A DNA stretch of 64,000 nt from assembly GCF_007846085.1 (NCBI RefSeq), contig NZ_VOEJ01000003.1, positions 186,001 to 250,000 on the forward strand, read 5' to 3'. Origin of the DNA: Mucilaginibacter pallidiroseus (lineage in GTDB: Bacteria; Bacteroidota; Bacteroidia; Sphingobacteriales; Sphingobacteriaceae). This document shows positions 1 through 8,715 of this stretch, in pieces. Both the position numbers and the translations under genes were made by a program. The notes beneath the pieces are model-generated. The model did no database searches. It worked only from the letters and a program-made list of their open reading frames with translations, and was not told the origin of the DNA. Within the stretch, counting starts at the first letter, position 1; every line of letters begins with the position of its first letter.

Positions 1-65
1 CCCAATCCGTTAATGATAAAGCCGGCTAAGGGTAAAATAGGTATAAGCCAGATCAATTTGTCCAT
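1..65 (-). CDS. nuoL: NADH-quinone oxidoreductase subunit L, N-terminal fragment
   Basis: Only the first 21 codons lie in the window; the gene continues past the left edge. The peptide MDKLIWLIPILPLAGFIING is a hydrophobic first helix of the NuoL/antiporter type. It follows nuoK in the same direction after 94 bases, as expected in a nuo operon. That gap holds a short GC-rich hairpin (TCCCC-TGAA-GGGGA, 87-100). NuoL is a proton-pumping membrane subunit of complex I. The assignment rests on position and the short peptide. Confidence 0.75.
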   Translation of the reverse strand, partial: MDKLIWLIPILPLAGFIINGL

Positions 66-159
66 ATAAGTATCTTATGCTGCCTATCCCCTGAAGGGGA
101 GTAGAAGTTTTTCTTTTTTTATTTTATCCTCCTGCACCCCTGTGAGGGCGCCGGTGGGC

Positions 160-489
160 TTACCATTTAAGCCTGTTCAATACGTTAATATCTATCGAGT
201 TGGTATTGCGGTAAATCATTACGATAATAGCCAAACCAACGGCTACTTCAGCCGCGGCGAGTGCCATGATGAAGAATACGAAAACCTGGCCCGCTGCGTC
301 GCCACGGTAAACCGAAAATGCTGTAAGCAACAGGTTAACCGAGTTAAGCATAAGCTCAACCGACATAAATATAACGATTGCGTTACGGCGCAATAGCACG
401 CCCATAACACCTATCGAAAAGATGATTGCACTTAAAAGGATGTAATGATTAAGCGGAACCGCTTGTATGGTATTTGTTAAACTTTCCAT
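160..489 (-). CDS. nuoK: NADH-quinone oxidoreductase subunit K
   Basis: This 109-residue membrane protein has the usual NuoK length and three hydrophobic helices. The second carries the conserved acidic residue in the stretch [16 protein letters not shown]. NuoK is part of the proton-translocating membrane arm of complex I. The frame is open further upstream, but the ATG at 489 fits the family start and lies one base after the nuoJ stop, while a longer form would run into nuoJ. It is co-transcribed with nuoJ. Confidence 0.96.
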   Translation of the reverse strand: MESLTNTIQAVPLNHYILLSAIIFSIGVMGVLLRRNAIVIFMSVELMLNSVNLLLTAFSVYRGDAAGQVFVFFIMALAAAEVAVGLAIIVMIYRNTNSIDINVLNRLKW

Positions 490-490
490 A

Positions 491-997
491 TCAGATGGTT
501 GCTTTAGGTTCTTTATCTTTTGTTGCCAATAAGACGGCACCAACCATTGCAGATAGCAACAGTACCGACGATACTTCAAACGGTAACAAAAATTCGTTAA
601 ACAATACCTTACCTAAGTTTTTAACCAAGCCAAGGTTAGGATCTTTAAGCACAACAGGAGCCGATGTACCCAATAATTTTAATGATGACACCAATGCTAC
701 GGCAAGTATGCCACCGCCAAATACTGCGGCAACCTTAACCATAAATGGCTTAACAGGCTCGCTCTCCTTATTAAGGTTGATGAGCATCAGCGTATATAAA
801 AACAAAACCAGTATGGCACCCATGTAAACAATAAAGTTTACAATAGCCAGGAACTGGGCGTTCATTAAAATGTAGTGAATGGTAAAAGTAAAAAAGGTAA
901 GTATAAGGTAAAGGATGCTATGCACCGGGTTTTTTGCAGAGATAACCAGTATTGAAAATACAATGGATAAAAACGCGATGATGTAAAATGTCTGCAT
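491..997 (-). CDS. nuoJ: NADH-quinone oxidoreductase subunit J
   Basis: A 168-residue protein with five predicted membrane helices. The motif [21 protein letters not shown] is typical of the first half of NuoJ/ND6, and a conserved [16 protein letters not shown] helix follows. It is a membrane-arm subunit of complex I. It sits 56 bases after nuoI and one base before nuoK in the same direction. Length and order match the standard nuo cluster. Confidence 0.95.
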   Translation of the reverse strand: MQTFYIIAFLSIVFSILVISAKNPVHSILYLILTFFTFTIHYILMNAQFLAIVNFIVYMGAILVLFLYTLMLINLNKESEPVKPFMVKVAAVFGGGILAVALVSSLKLLGTSAPVVLKDPNLGLVKNLGKVLFNEFLLPFEVSSVLLLSAMVGAVLLATKDKEPKATI

Positions 998-1053
998 ATT
1001 ATTTTTACAATACCTGCCCGGCTAAAAAGCTGGGCAAAGGTATAAAACTTTGG

Positions 1054-1551
1054 TTATTGATTTAAAGGCGCCTCTACTAATTTGTCTTTACCGTAAATAA
1101 AATCTTTCCTCAAATAGTCTGACGGTACGATATCGCCGTCAAGATAAATAGCTTCTTTAGGGCAGGCTTCTTCGCACAGGCCGCAAAAAATGCAACGCAG
1201 CATGTTAATCTCATAAACGGCTGCATACTTTTCTTCGCGGTACAGGTTTTCTTCACCTTTCTGGCGCTCGGCAGCTGTCATGGTAATCGCTTCGGCAGGG
1301 CACGACAATGCGCATAAGCCACATGCAGTACAACGTTCGCGGCCCTCTTCATCGCGCTTAAGCGAGTGCATACCACGGAAGTTTTCAGAAAATTCACGCT
1401 TTTGCTCCGGGTATTGTATGGTAACCGGTTTTTTAAAGAAGTGCTTCATGGTAATGCTTAACCCCTGTACAATGGCAGGCAGATATGCCTTTTCCATAAG
1501 GGTTAACGGCTTTACCGTTAGTTGTTTCTTTTTATTACTTAATGATTCCAT
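1054..1551 (-). CDS. nuoI: NADH-quinone oxidoreductase subunit I (2x[4Fe-4S])
   Basis: A 165-residue ferredoxin-like subunit carrying clusters N6a and N6b. Two C-x2-C-x2-C-x3-CP motifs are visible (CTACGLCALSCP and CIFCGLCEEACP), which pass electrons toward NuoB in the peripheral arm. The open frame begins upstream inside nuoH. The ATG at 1551 was chosen because it gives the family N-terminus, lies 16 bases after the nuoH stop, and has an AGAGG sequence just before it. Confidence 0.96.
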   Translation of the reverse strand: MESLSNKKKQLTVKPLTLMEKAYLPAIVQGLSITMKHFFKKPVTIQYPEQKREFSENFRGMHSLKRDEEGRERCTACGLCALSCPAEAITMTAAERQKGEENLYREEKYAAVYEINMLRCIFCGLCEEACPKEAIYLDGDIVPSDYLRKDFIYGKDKLVEAPLNQ

Positions 1552-1567
1552 TGAAAATAACCTCTCG

Positions 1568-2599
1568 TTAATTAAAAAAAGTAATAACAATACCTGTAAC
1601 CACAATATTTGCAATGGCAAGCGGTATTAGTGTTTTCCATCCAAGATCCATCAACTGATCGTAACGGAAACGCGGGATTGTCCAGCGCACCCACATAAAG
1701 AAGAAGATGAACAGGAAAATTTTTGCAAAGAATATAGCCGTGCCAATCAACGGCGCAGCAACCGGGCCTACATGTGCAGCAACCCAATCCATGCCCGGAT
1801 AATTATAACCACCCCAATAAAGCGTGGCCATTACAGCCGAGGAAATGAACATGTTGATGTATTCGGCAAACAGGTAAAAACCAAGCTTCATTGATGAGTA
1901 CTCGGTATGGTAACCGCCCACAAGTTCCGTTTCACACTCCGGCAAATCGAACGGTGTACGGTTAGTTTCTGCAAAAGAGCACACCAGGAACAATATAAAG
2001 CCCACTGGTTGATATAATACGTTCCAGTGCCAGCCATGCTGTTGTTTGGCAATTTCGCCAAGGCTTAGGGTACCAGTAACCAGCAACAGGGCAATTATGG
2101 AAAGACCCATTGAAATTTCGTAGCTGATGTTTTGTGATGCAGCGCGTATAGCACCCAGTAAAGAGTACTTGTTGTTTGAAGCCCAGCCACCAATCATTAC
2201 ACCGTAAACGCCTAATGATACTACACCAAAAATGTATAATATACCAACGTTAATGTCAGTAACCTGCAGCGGGATAACCTTATCACCAATTACCAGATCC
2301 TGACCCCAAGGTATAACAGCCGAACCGATACACGCCGTTAATATTGCCAATGACGGGCCAACAATAAATAAAAAGCTGGTTGCATTGGCAGGGATGATCT
2401 CCTCTTTCAAGAACATCTTTGCACCATCGGCCAGTGGTTGCAAAATACCAAATGGACCGGCGCGGTTAGGGCCCACCCTGTCCTGGAAAAATGCGGCAAT
2501 CTTGCGCTCGGCATAGGTAGAATACATGGCAACCAACAGGCTGATACCGAATATAATTACTATAAGGCCAAACTTTATGGCAATATCAGTTAGTTCCAT
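1568..2599 (-). CDS. nuoH: NADH-quinone oxidoreductase subunit H
   Basis: A 343-residue membrane subunit at the quinone-binding junction of complex I, with about eight helices. Conserved blocks visible are TYAERKIAAFFQDRVGPNRA near residue 30 and AETNRTPFDLPECETELVGG near residue 210, both NuoH signatures. Its ATG overlaps the nuoG stop by one base (TAATG), so the two are probably translationally coupled. Confidence 0.97.
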   Translation of the reverse strand: MELTDIAIKFGLIVIIFGISLLVAMYSTYAERKIAAFFQDRVGPNRAGPFGILQPLADGAKMFLKEEIIPANATSFLFIVGPSLAILTACIGSAVIPWGQDLVIGDKVIPLQVTDINVGILYIFGVVSLGVYGVMIGGWASNNKYSLLGAIRAASQNISYEISMGLSIIALLLVTGTLSLGEIAKQQHGWHWNVLYQPVGFILFLVCSFAETNRTPFDLPECETELVGGYHTEYSSMKLGFYLFAEYINMFISSAVMATLYWGGYNYPGMDWVAAHVGPVAAPLIGTAIFFAKIFLFIFFFMWVRWTIPRFRYDQLMDLGWKTLIPLAIANIVVTGIVITFFN

Positions 2600-3597
2600 T
2601 ACAGGCGTGTCTCCCTTTCAAATTGTTCTTTATTTGCCTCTATCAATAACGGGTTGCTTTTAACAACAGGCAGTGGTTTTAAAGTTTCGTAGTGGTTTGC
2701 GCTGATAACCGATTTGTTTGAAATTTTGCGTGGGCCTTCAATAACCCAGTCAGCCGTTTTCTTTTTATCAAAACGGCAGGTGTTGCAAATAAATTCTTCG
2801 GCTTCGCCGTACTCATCCTTGCGGGCAGTAACGCGTATAACATCTTCGCCTTTGTACCAAAGGGTTACTTTACCGCAGCAGCCTTCGGTATGGCACTCGC
2901 GATGTGCTTCAACTGGTTTAGTAAACCAAACACGGTTTTTAAAGCGGAAAGTTTTATCGGTTAAGGCACCGACCGGGCAAACGTCGATAACGTTACCCGA
3001 AAAGTCGTTATCTACCGCTTTTTGTATGTAGGTAGATATTTCAGAATGATCGCCACGGTTAAGGATACCATGTATACGATGGTCGGTTATCTGATCGGCA
3101 GTGAACACGCAACGGTAGCAAAGTATGCAGCGCGTCATGTGTAATTGTATCTTGTCGCCAATGTCAATCTTGTCGAACGTACGGCGGTCAAACTCATAAC
3201 GTGTTTTAGCAGCACCGTGCTCAAAGCCAAGATCCTGCAGGTGGCATTCGCCTGCCTGGTCGCAAACCGGGCAATCAAGCGGGTGGTTTATCAATAACAT
3301 TTCAACCACGCCTTTACGCGCCTCAATAACTTCCGGCGAGGTAATGTTTTGCACCTCCATGCCATCCATTACGGTAGTACGGCAGCTTGCTACCAGCTTA
3401 GGCATAGGGCGAGGGTCTTTTTCAGAACCTTTGCTTACCTTAACCAAACAAGTACGGCATTTACCGCCGCTACCCGCCAGTTTTGAATAATAGCACATAG
3501 CCGGCGGAACAATATCTCCCCCAATCATCCTCGCGGCGTTCAGGATTGTAGTCCCGGCTTCTACTTCAATAGGAAATCCGTCTATTGTAACTTTCAT
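2599..3597 (-). CDS. nuoG: NADH-quinone oxidoreductase subunit G, short form
   Basis: A 332-residue Fe-S subunit of the complex I peripheral arm. In order it has a plant-type [2Fe-2S] domain (C-x10-C-x2-C then a later C), the His/Cys cluster HPLDCPVCDQAGEC, a ferredoxin-like part with CILCYRC and CPVGAL, and a further Cys set (CHTEGCCG, CNTC). It ends there. The large molybdopterin-oxidoreductase-like domain of E. coli NuoG (about 900 residues) is absent. The reading frame is intact and coupled to nuoH, so this is a natural short form, as I recall for other Bacteroidota, not a break. Confidence 0.93.
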   Translation of the reverse strand: MKVTIDGFPIEVEAGTTILNAARMIGGDIVPPAMCYYSKLAGSGGKCRTCLVKVSKGSEKDPRPMPKLVASCRTTVMDGMEVQNITSPEVIEARKGVVEMLLINHPLDCPVCDQAGECHLQDLGFEHGAAKTRYEFDRRTFDKIDIGDKIQLHMTRCILCYRCVFTADQITDHRIHGILNRGDHSEISTYIQKAVDNDFSGNVIDVCPVGALTDKTFRFKNRVWFTKPVEAHRECHTEGCCGKVTLWYKGEDVIRVTARKDEYGEAEEFICNTCRFDKKKTADWVIEGPRKISNKSVISANHYETLKPLPVVKSNPLLIEANKEQFERETRL

Positions 3598-3600
3598 TTA

Positions 3601-4049
3601 TAATTCAAAATTAAAAAGTCAAAATTCAAAAACTTTGCACTTTTCATATGCCTTACTTATTTAAATTGATAATGATCGAAGCAATGATCTTTGATATTTC
3701 ATCTGCTTCATTCAACATCTCATTTAATTTTTCCTTTTCGTTTGGTAAGATTGTATCTCTTATCAAACATAGCCAGTACTTCGTTTCATTGCTGATTTCA
3801 GAGCTATTGTATAAAAGTTCCTGAAATCTTTCGTCGAACTACCCGACTTAGCTTCAATAATATTGGCACCTATTGAGGTACCACTTCTAATTAACTGATC
3901 AAAAACAGAAAAGTAAATTCTTTCATATTTAGCAGCTGATATTAAAAGCACAATCTCCTTTGAGAACTAATAACACCTGTATTTGATGTCGTAAGGCTTT
4001 TCTATCAAGCTATCTTATTTTTAATTTTTACTTTTTAATTTTGACTTAA
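3601..4049. mobile_element. 449-bp inverted-repeat element between nuoF and nuoG
   Basis: The element fills the nuoF-nuoG gap exactly. Its ends, 3601-3626 and 4023-4048, are inverted repeats of 26 bases with two mismatches; a 15-base core (3605-3619 and 4030-4044) is perfect. It is flanked by the trinucleotide TTA on both sides (3598-3600 and 4050-4052). Taking out the element and one TTA copy leaves the nuoF stop TAA directly followed by the nuoG ATG, in keeping with the tight packing elsewhere in the operon. Inside lies a broken four-helix-bundle gene of the type found in rRNA intervening sequences. Insertion is inferred from this geometry; no transposase is present. Confidence 0.7.
3653..4008 (-). 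pseudogene. four-helix-bundle (S23/IVP-like) protein, degenerate
   Basis: Read on the minus strand, one frame gives IEKPYDIKYRCY, then a TAG stop (about 3973) where the family has an acidic residue, then FSKEIVLLISAAKYERIYFS and SIGANIIEAKSGSSTKDF. These are the family signatures. After ALKSA, near 3775, one base is missing; the neighbouring frame continues NETKYWLCLIRDTILPNEKE to a stop at 3653. A stop and a frameshift therefore both break the gene. No clear ATG remains; a TTG at 4008 is a possible start. The family includes proteins encoded by 23S rRNA intervening sequences; its function is unknown. Confidence 0.85.
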
Positions 4050-5411
4050 TTATGCCACCGGCTCAGGCGTAGGCAACGGATCTGCGTAATGTGCAATACC
4101 GTAGTTACCGCTAATTGCCGCCGATGGATTTGATACATGCCATTCAAACTCATCTCTGAAGTGGCGTATTGCACTTGCTACAGGCCATGCTGCTGCATCA
4201 CCAAGCGGGCAAATGGTGTTACCTTCTATCTTCTTGCTTACATCAACCAACAGGTCCATGTCGCTCATTTTACCGTGACCGTACTCCAGACGATGCAATA
4301 CTTTTTCCATCCAGCCCGTACCTTCACGGCATGGCGAACATTGTCCGCAGCTTTCATGGTGATAAAAGCGGGCAAAGTTCCAGGTATTGCGAACAATACA
4401 CTGATCTTCGTCATAGGCAATAAAACCGCCCGAACCCATCATGGTACCGGTAGCAAAACCACCGTCAGACAATGATTCGTAGCTCATCAAACGGGCTTCG
4501 TTATTAATGGTTTTCAGGATGAGGTTGGCAGGCAAAATTGGTACTGATGAACCACCTGCAACCACTGCCTTTAAGCGTTTGCCATTGGCAATACCCTGGC
4601 AATAATCATCACCGTAAATAAATTCTTCAACAGGTACGCCCAACTCTATCTCGTAAACACCGGGACGTTTCAAATTACCGCCTGCAGAGATGAGTTTAGT
4701 ACCCGTACTGCGGCCGATACCAACCTTTGCATACTCGTCGCCACCCTCATTAATGATCGGGACAACTGCTGCAATGGATTCAACGTTGTTTACCACCGTT
4801 GGGCATCCGTATAAGCCAGCAATAGCCGGGAACGGAGGTTTTATCCTCGGGTTACCCCGTTTACCTTCAAGCGACTCTAACAATGCGGTTTCTTCGCCGC
4901 AGATATAAGCACCACCACCAGGTTGTACATAAAGCTCCAGATCGTAACCTGTGCCTAAAATATTTTTACCAAGGAAACCGGCATTTTTGGCCTCCTGTAT
5001 AGCTCTTTCTAAAATACGTATCTGCGGCATCATTTCGCCACGAACGTATATGTACGACGTTTTTGCGCCTAAGGCATAGCTGGCTACAATCATCCCCTCA
5101 ATTAATAAGTGAGGGATGTGCGTCATCAAATAACGGTCTTTAAATGTACCCGGTTCAGACTCATCAGCGTTACAAACCAGGTAGCGTTCAACACCTTCCG
5201 GCTTAGCTAAAAAGCTCCACTTCATCCCGGTAGGGAAACCGGCGCCTCCACGTCCACGTAAACCCGATTTTTTAACCTCTTCAACCACATCATCGGGCGA
5301 AAGGGTTTTTAAAGCCTTTTCAACAGATGCATAGCCGCCTTTTGAGCGGTAAACGTCGAAGGTGTTGATACCGGGTACGTTAATATGTTCTAATAAAAGT
5401 TTGCGTCCCAT
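4050..5411 (-). CDS. nuoF: NADH-quinone oxidoreductase subunit F (NADH/FMN site)
   Basis: A 453-residue flavoprotein subunit that oxidises NADH. Visible are the FMN/NADH-binding regions [16 protein letters not shown] (about 50-65) and [17 protein letters not shown] (about 167-183), and the N3 cluster motif [14 protein letters not shown] near residue 353 with a later Cys in [10 protein letters not shown]. Its ATG overlaps the nuoE stop by one base. Downstream, its stop abuts the inverted-repeat element that separates it from nuoG. Confidence 0.97.
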   Translation of the reverse strand: MGRKLLLEHINVPGINTFDVYRSKGGYASVEKALKTLSPDDVVEEVKKSGLRGRGGAGFPTGMKWSFLAKPEGVERYLVCNADESEPGTFKDRYLMTHIPHLLIEGMIVASYALGAKTSYIYVRGEMMPQIRILERAIQEAKNAGFLGKNILGTGYDLELYVQPGGGAYICGEETALLESLEGKRGNPRIKPPFPAIAGLYGCPTVVNNVESIAAVVPIINEGGDEYAKVGIGRSTGTKLISAGGNLKRPGVYEIELGVPVEEFIYGDDYCQGIANGKRLKAVVAGGSSVPILPANLILKTINNEARLMSYESLSDGGFATGTMMGSGGFIAYDEDQCIVRNTWNFARFYHHESCGQCSPCREGTGWMEKVLHRLEYGHGKMSDMDLLVDVSKKIEGNTICPLGDAAAWPVASAIRHFRDEFEWHVSNPSAAISGNYGIAHYADPLPTPEPVA

Positions 5412-5935
5412 TAGTTGTTGGCCTTTCCTTTTAAATCAGTGATCAGCTTATCAACCGAGTCGGTAGTTAAGTTTTCGTAAAAAGTATATTCGGGGCCAAT
5501 TTGCAAAACAGGGCCAAAGCCACATGCAGCAAGGCACTCAACACCTCTCCAGCTAAACAAGCCGTCAGGCGTTACATCGCCTTCTTTAACGCCAAGTGTT
5601 TTTTCGATATGCTCCATTATCGGCGTTGCACCAACAATTTCACAAGGGCCGGTACGGCAAACCTCAAGCATATACTTGCCTTGCGGCTTTAAAAAGTACA
5701 TGGTATAAAAGGTAGCAACCTCGTAAACCTCAATAGGCTGAATGCTTAAATACTCGGCTACTTTGTCCATAGCCTGCGGGCTTACCCAACCAAACTCGGC
5801 CTGCACAAGGTGCAATACCGGCAACAAGGCAGATTTTTGCTTGCCTTGCGGGTAGCGGCTTACTATATCATCAAATTTGCTGATCAGTTCCGGTGTAAAA
5901 ATTACCGGCGTACTGGTATCCTGTACACTAAGCAT
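5411..5935 (-). CDS. nuoE: NADH-quinone oxidoreductase subunit E ([2Fe-2S])
   Basis: A 174-residue thioredoxin-fold subunit partnering NuoF in the NADH dehydrogenase module. The four cluster N1a ligands are visible as CRTGPC and CLAACG, with the usual spacing of about 35 residues. VATFYTMYFLKPQGKY is a family block. Its start overlaps the nuoD end by eight bases and its stop overlaps the nuoF ATG, indicating one coupled transcript. Confidence 0.97.
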   Translation of the reverse strand: MLSVQDTSTPVIFTPELISKFDDIVSRYPQGKQKSALLPVLHLVQAEFGWVSPQAMDKVAEYLSIQPIEVYEVATFYTMYFLKPQGKYMLEVCRTGPCEIVGATPIMEHIEKTLGVKEGDVTPDGLFSWRGVECLAACGFGPVLQIGPEYTFYENLTTDSVDKLITDLKGKANN

Positions 5936-7139
5936 CTAATTCTCCCGCTATTACGTTTAAACTACTCATGTTGATAATCGCATCAGATAATAACATACCG
6001 CGGCTCATTGGCGCATACATCTGGTAATTGATGAAGCTTGGCCTGCGGAAATGCAAACGGTAAGGTGAGCGGCCACCGTCATTCAACAGGTAAAAACCAA
6101 GTTCGCCGTTGGCACCTTCTACAGCGTGGTAAACTTCGGCTGTTGGGGTGTGCACCTCGCCCATCACAATTTTAAAGTGATAGATAAGCGCTTCCATGTT
6201 ATTATATACTTCCTCTTTTGGAGGCAGGTAAAAGGCCGGTACATCCGCGTGGAATATATCCGACGGCTCTTTTTCAATTTTATTAAGTGCCTGCTCTATA
6301 AGGCGCAGGCTTTGCCACATTTCTTCGTTACGTACCAAAAAGCGGTTGTAAACGTCGCCATTTTCACCTACAGGCACCTCAAAGTCAAACTCTTCATATG
6401 ATGAATAAGGCTCCATTGCACGCACGTCGTAGTCAACACCGGCTGCACGCAACAAAGGGCCGCTCCAGCTGTAGCTCAATGCGTCCTCGGCAGTAACAGC
6501 AGCTACGCCCCTGGTACGATCTACAAATATCCTGTTACGGTTAAAAAGCGCTTCAAACTCTTTTAGCACAGCAGGGAACTTCGTAATAAATTTACGGATC
6601 TTGGCAAAGGCAATATCATTGAAGTTGCGCTCGAAACCACCTATACGGCCAATATTAGTTGTTAGGCGTGAGCCACAGATCTCTTCATAAATTTCATAGA
6701 TCTCTTCGCGGTATTCCATCATATAAAGGAAACCGGTAAATGCTCCCGTATCAACGCCCAATACACCATTACAAACAATATGGTCGGCAATGCGGGCCAG
6801 TTCCATAATGATGATACGCATGTAGTCTACACGTTTAGGAGTAGCTATACCCAGCAGCTTTTCAACTGTCATGTGCCAGCCCATGTTGTTTATAGGCGAC
6901 GAGCAATAGTTAAGCCTGTCGGTAAGTGGCGTTATCTGGTAAAATGGGCGGTGCTCCGCAATCTTCTCAAACGCACGGTGTATGTAGCCTATGGTTGATA
7001 CGCCGCTTACAATGCGCTCGCCATCCAACTGCAAAACGTTTTGGAACACACCATGCGTTGCAGGGTGCGTTGGACCAAGGTTGAGCGTAGAATACTCGGT
7101 TTGCGGGTCGTTATCGGTATATGCGGGATGGTTCTGCAT
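5928..7139 (-). CDS. nuoD: NADH-quinone oxidoreductase subunit D
   Basis: A 403-residue, 49-kDa-type subunit that forms the quinone site together with NuoB. NLGPTHPATHGVF lies near residue 20 with the conserved quinone-site histidines, and later blocks IGRIGGFERNF and EGANGELGFYLLNDGG fit the family. It ends MSSLNVIAGELDA, whereas many NuoD proteins end in GEVDR. Nothing suggests a break. It stands alone, not fused to NuoC, and lies three bases after nuoC. Confidence 0.96.
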   Translation of the reverse strand: MQNHPAYTDNDPQTEYSTLNLGPTHPATHGVFQNVLQLDGERIVSGVSTIGYIHRAFEKIAEHRPFYQITPLTDRLNYCSSPINNMGWHMTVEKLLGIATPKRVDYMRIIIMELARIADHIVCNGVLGVDTGAFTGFLYMMEYREEIYEIYEEICGSRLTTNIGRIGGFERNFNDIAFAKIRKFITKFPAVLKEFEALFNRNRIFVDRTRGVAAVTAEDALSYSWSGPLLRAAGVDYDVRAMEPYSSYEEFDFEVPVGENGDVYNRFLVRNEEMWQSLRLIEQALNKIEKEPSDIFHADVPAFYLPPKEEVYNNMEALIYHFKIVMGEVHTPTAEVYHAVEGANGELGFYLLNDGGRSPYRLHFRRPSFINYQMYAPMSRGMLLSDAIINMSSLNVIAGELDA

Positions 7140-7142
7140 CTT

Positions 7143-7646
7143 CTATCTTCCGAAAAAATAATCTTTTTTATCAACACGATTCGGGTCTTCCAGCGGGAAC
7201 TCTTTCCTCATCGGGAACACTGTCATGTCATCAACATTCAATATCCTGCGCAGATCCGGGTGGCCGTCAAATATAACCCCAAAGAAGTCGTAAGTTTCGC
7301 GCTCCATCCAGTTGGCGCCATCCCAAAGCGGCGTAGCCGATGGGATATGCAGATCATCAACAGACAATTGTACTTTTACACGAATACGCGTATTAGTGGT
7401 TAAGCTGTGTAAATGATAAACAACTGCAATGGCTTTCTCAAGCTCCGGATAATGTATAGCAGTAATATCCGTCAGGAAAATAAACTTAAGCGACGGATCT
7501 GTTTTAAGGTAAGCAAGCACATCGGCTATCACTTCTCTTTCGGCCTCAACCGTAAGTAAGCCAAAATCTTCGCCTGTTTGTTTTACCGTGTTGGTAAATC
7601 TCGCAGTAAGCTTTTGTAAAAGTTCTTCGTTAGCTATCTTACCCAT
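7143..7646 (-). CDS. nuoC: NADH-quinone oxidoreductase subunit C
   Basis: A 167-residue, 30-kDa-type subunit of the complex I peripheral arm. The family signature region reads ERETYDFFGVIFDGHPDLRR, with the usual C-terminal EFPLEDPNR. It is a separate protein, not a NuoCD fusion. It lies two bases after nuoB and three before nuoD, all on the same strand. Confidence 0.96.
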   Translation of the reverse strand: MGKIANEELLQKLTARFTNTVKQTGEDFGLLTVEAEREVIADVLAYLKTDPSLKFIFLTDITAIHYPELEKAIAVVYHLHSLTTNTRIRVKVQLSVDDLHIPSATPLWDGANWMERETYDFFGVIFDGHPDLRRILNVDDMTVFPMRKEFPLEDPNRVDKKDYFFGR

Positions 7647-7648
7647 TA

Positions 7649-8191
7649 TTATTGAATTCCGTATTTAGCAAGTAATGCCTGGTATTTAGGCTCTTCGCGG
7701 CGACGCAGTGTTTCTGTTTGTACAAGTTTTTGGATACCCATAAAGCCATCAATAATTGCTTCGGGGCGTGGCGGGCAACCGGGCACATAAACGTCAACCG
7801 GTATCACTTCATCAATACCCTGCAAAACAGAGTAAGTGTCAAATATACCACCGCTTGATGCGCAGGCACCAACAGCCATCACCCAACGTGGCTCGGCCAT
7901 TTGAAGGTAAACCTGGCGAAGTACCGGTGCCATTTTTTTTGATATGGTACCCATCACCATCAGCAAGTCGGCCTGGCGTGGCGAAAAGCTCAAACGCTCG
8001 GCACCAAACCTCGAAAGGTCATAGTGCGAGCCCATGGTGGCCATAAATTCGATACCGCAGCATGATGTAGCAAATGGCAGAGGCCATAAAGAGTTTGAGC
8101 GTGCTAAACCTATGGCTTTATCAAGCGATGTGGCAAAAAAACCAGATCCTTCAACACCGGCAGGCGCGTCAACTATTTGTATATCACTCAT
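7649..8191 (-). CDS. nuoB: NADH-quinone oxidoreductase subunit B (N2 cluster)
   Basis: A 180-residue subunit holding cluster N2, the last Fe-S centre before quinone. The tandem cysteines are in ATSCCGIEFMATMG, and further ligands are in GACASSGG and YVPGCPPRPEAI. The frame extends 15 codons upstream, but the ATG at 8191 (MSDIQIVDAP) matches the family start. It is 122 bases downstream of nuoA, the second loosest spacing in the operon, and that gap may hold its own promoter. Confidence 0.96.
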   Translation of the reverse strand: MSDIQIVDAPAGVEGSGFFATSLDKAIGLARSNSLWPLPFATSCCGIEFMATMGSHYDLSRFGAERLSFSPRQADLLMVMGTISKKMAPVLRQVYLQMAEPRWVMAVGACASSGGIFDTYSVLQGIDEVIPVDVYVPGCPPRPEAIIDGFMGIQKLVQTETLRRREEPKYQALLAKYGIQ

Positions 8192-8215
8192 GAATTTTAT
8201 CAAATAAAAAATACC

Positions 8216-8241
8216 ATCAGTAAAACTGATATGCAAATTTA
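8216..8241 (-). promoter_or_regulatory. candidate internal promoter and hairpin before nuoB
   Basis: On the minus strand TAAATTTG (8241-8234) matches the Bacteroidota -7 consensus TAnnTTTG, 42 bases before the nuoB ATG. A perfect small hairpin, ATCAGT-AAA-ACTGAT (8216-8230), lies just downstream and would be in the leader. No good -33 TTTG is present at the expected spacing. Confidence 0.35.
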
Positions 8242-8313
8242 AATAAAATACCGTTTGTAATGCGCGATCTCAAGCTTGCACAATATATTTAGAATCAATC
8301 TAAACAGATTGTA

Positions 8314-8685
8314 TTAGTCCCAGTTTAAAGCGCCTTTTTTAAGAATGTAGAAGAAACCGGCAAGCAAAGTGCCCATGAATATAAACATCTCTACCATACC
8401 GTCACGGCCCAAATCACGGAAGTTTACAGCCCATGGGTACATGAAAATAACCTCCACATCAAACAGTACAAACAGTATCGCAACCAGGAAGTATTTAATT
8501 GACATGGGTGTACGGGCGTTACCCACAACCTCGATACCCGACTCGAATGGAGTAAGCTTGTCCGAAGTATTACGTTTAGGGCCAATTTTGTGTGTAACAA
8601 ACATAGTTGTAACAACAAAACCTATTGCAACCAGCATCTGGAATATAATAGGCAAATAATTAACCGGTAAACTTTGTAATTCCAT
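8314..8685 (-). CDS. nuoA: NADH-quinone oxidoreductase subunit A
   Basis: A 123-residue membrane subunit with three helices and the family block LTPFESGIEVVGNARTPMSI followed by KYFLVAILFVLFDVEVIFMY. It is the first gene of the complex I operon. The ATG at 8685 (MELQSLPVNY) gives the normal length; a near-consensus -7 box lies four bases upstream, so the transcript would be nearly leaderless. Confidence 0.96.
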   Translation of the reverse strand: MELQSLPVNYLPIIFQMLVAIGFVVTTMFVTHKIGPKRNTSDKLTPFESGIEVVGNARTPMSIKYFLVAILFVLFDVEVIFMYPWAVNFRDLGRDGMVEMFIFMGTLLAGFFYILKKGALNWD

Positions 8686-8689
8686 GCTG

Positions 8690-8697
8690 CAAATATA
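8690..8697 (-). promoter_or_regulatory. nuo operon -7 box
   Basis: Reading the minus strand, TATATTTG fits the Bacteroidota -7 consensus TAnnTTTG and lies four bases upstream of the nuoA ATG. About 18 bases further upstream there is only a T-rich stretch, not a clear TTTG. The terminator of the preceding operon begins 18 bases upstream of the box. Confidence 0.5.
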
Positions 8698-8715
8698 CAA
8701 ACAGGTGCGTAATAA

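Noticed and set aside
2599..3597. NuoG truncated by a frameshift or deletion
   Set aside because: The stop overlaps the nuoH ATG as in the other operon junctions, and no remnant of the missing domain is present in any frame nearby.
3763..3951. An uninterrupted 62-codon frame inside the nuoF-nuoG element as an intact small gene
   Set aside because: It is only the middle of a four-helix-bundle gene: the upstream part in the same frame is cut by a TAG, and the downstream part continues in another frame after a one-base loss.
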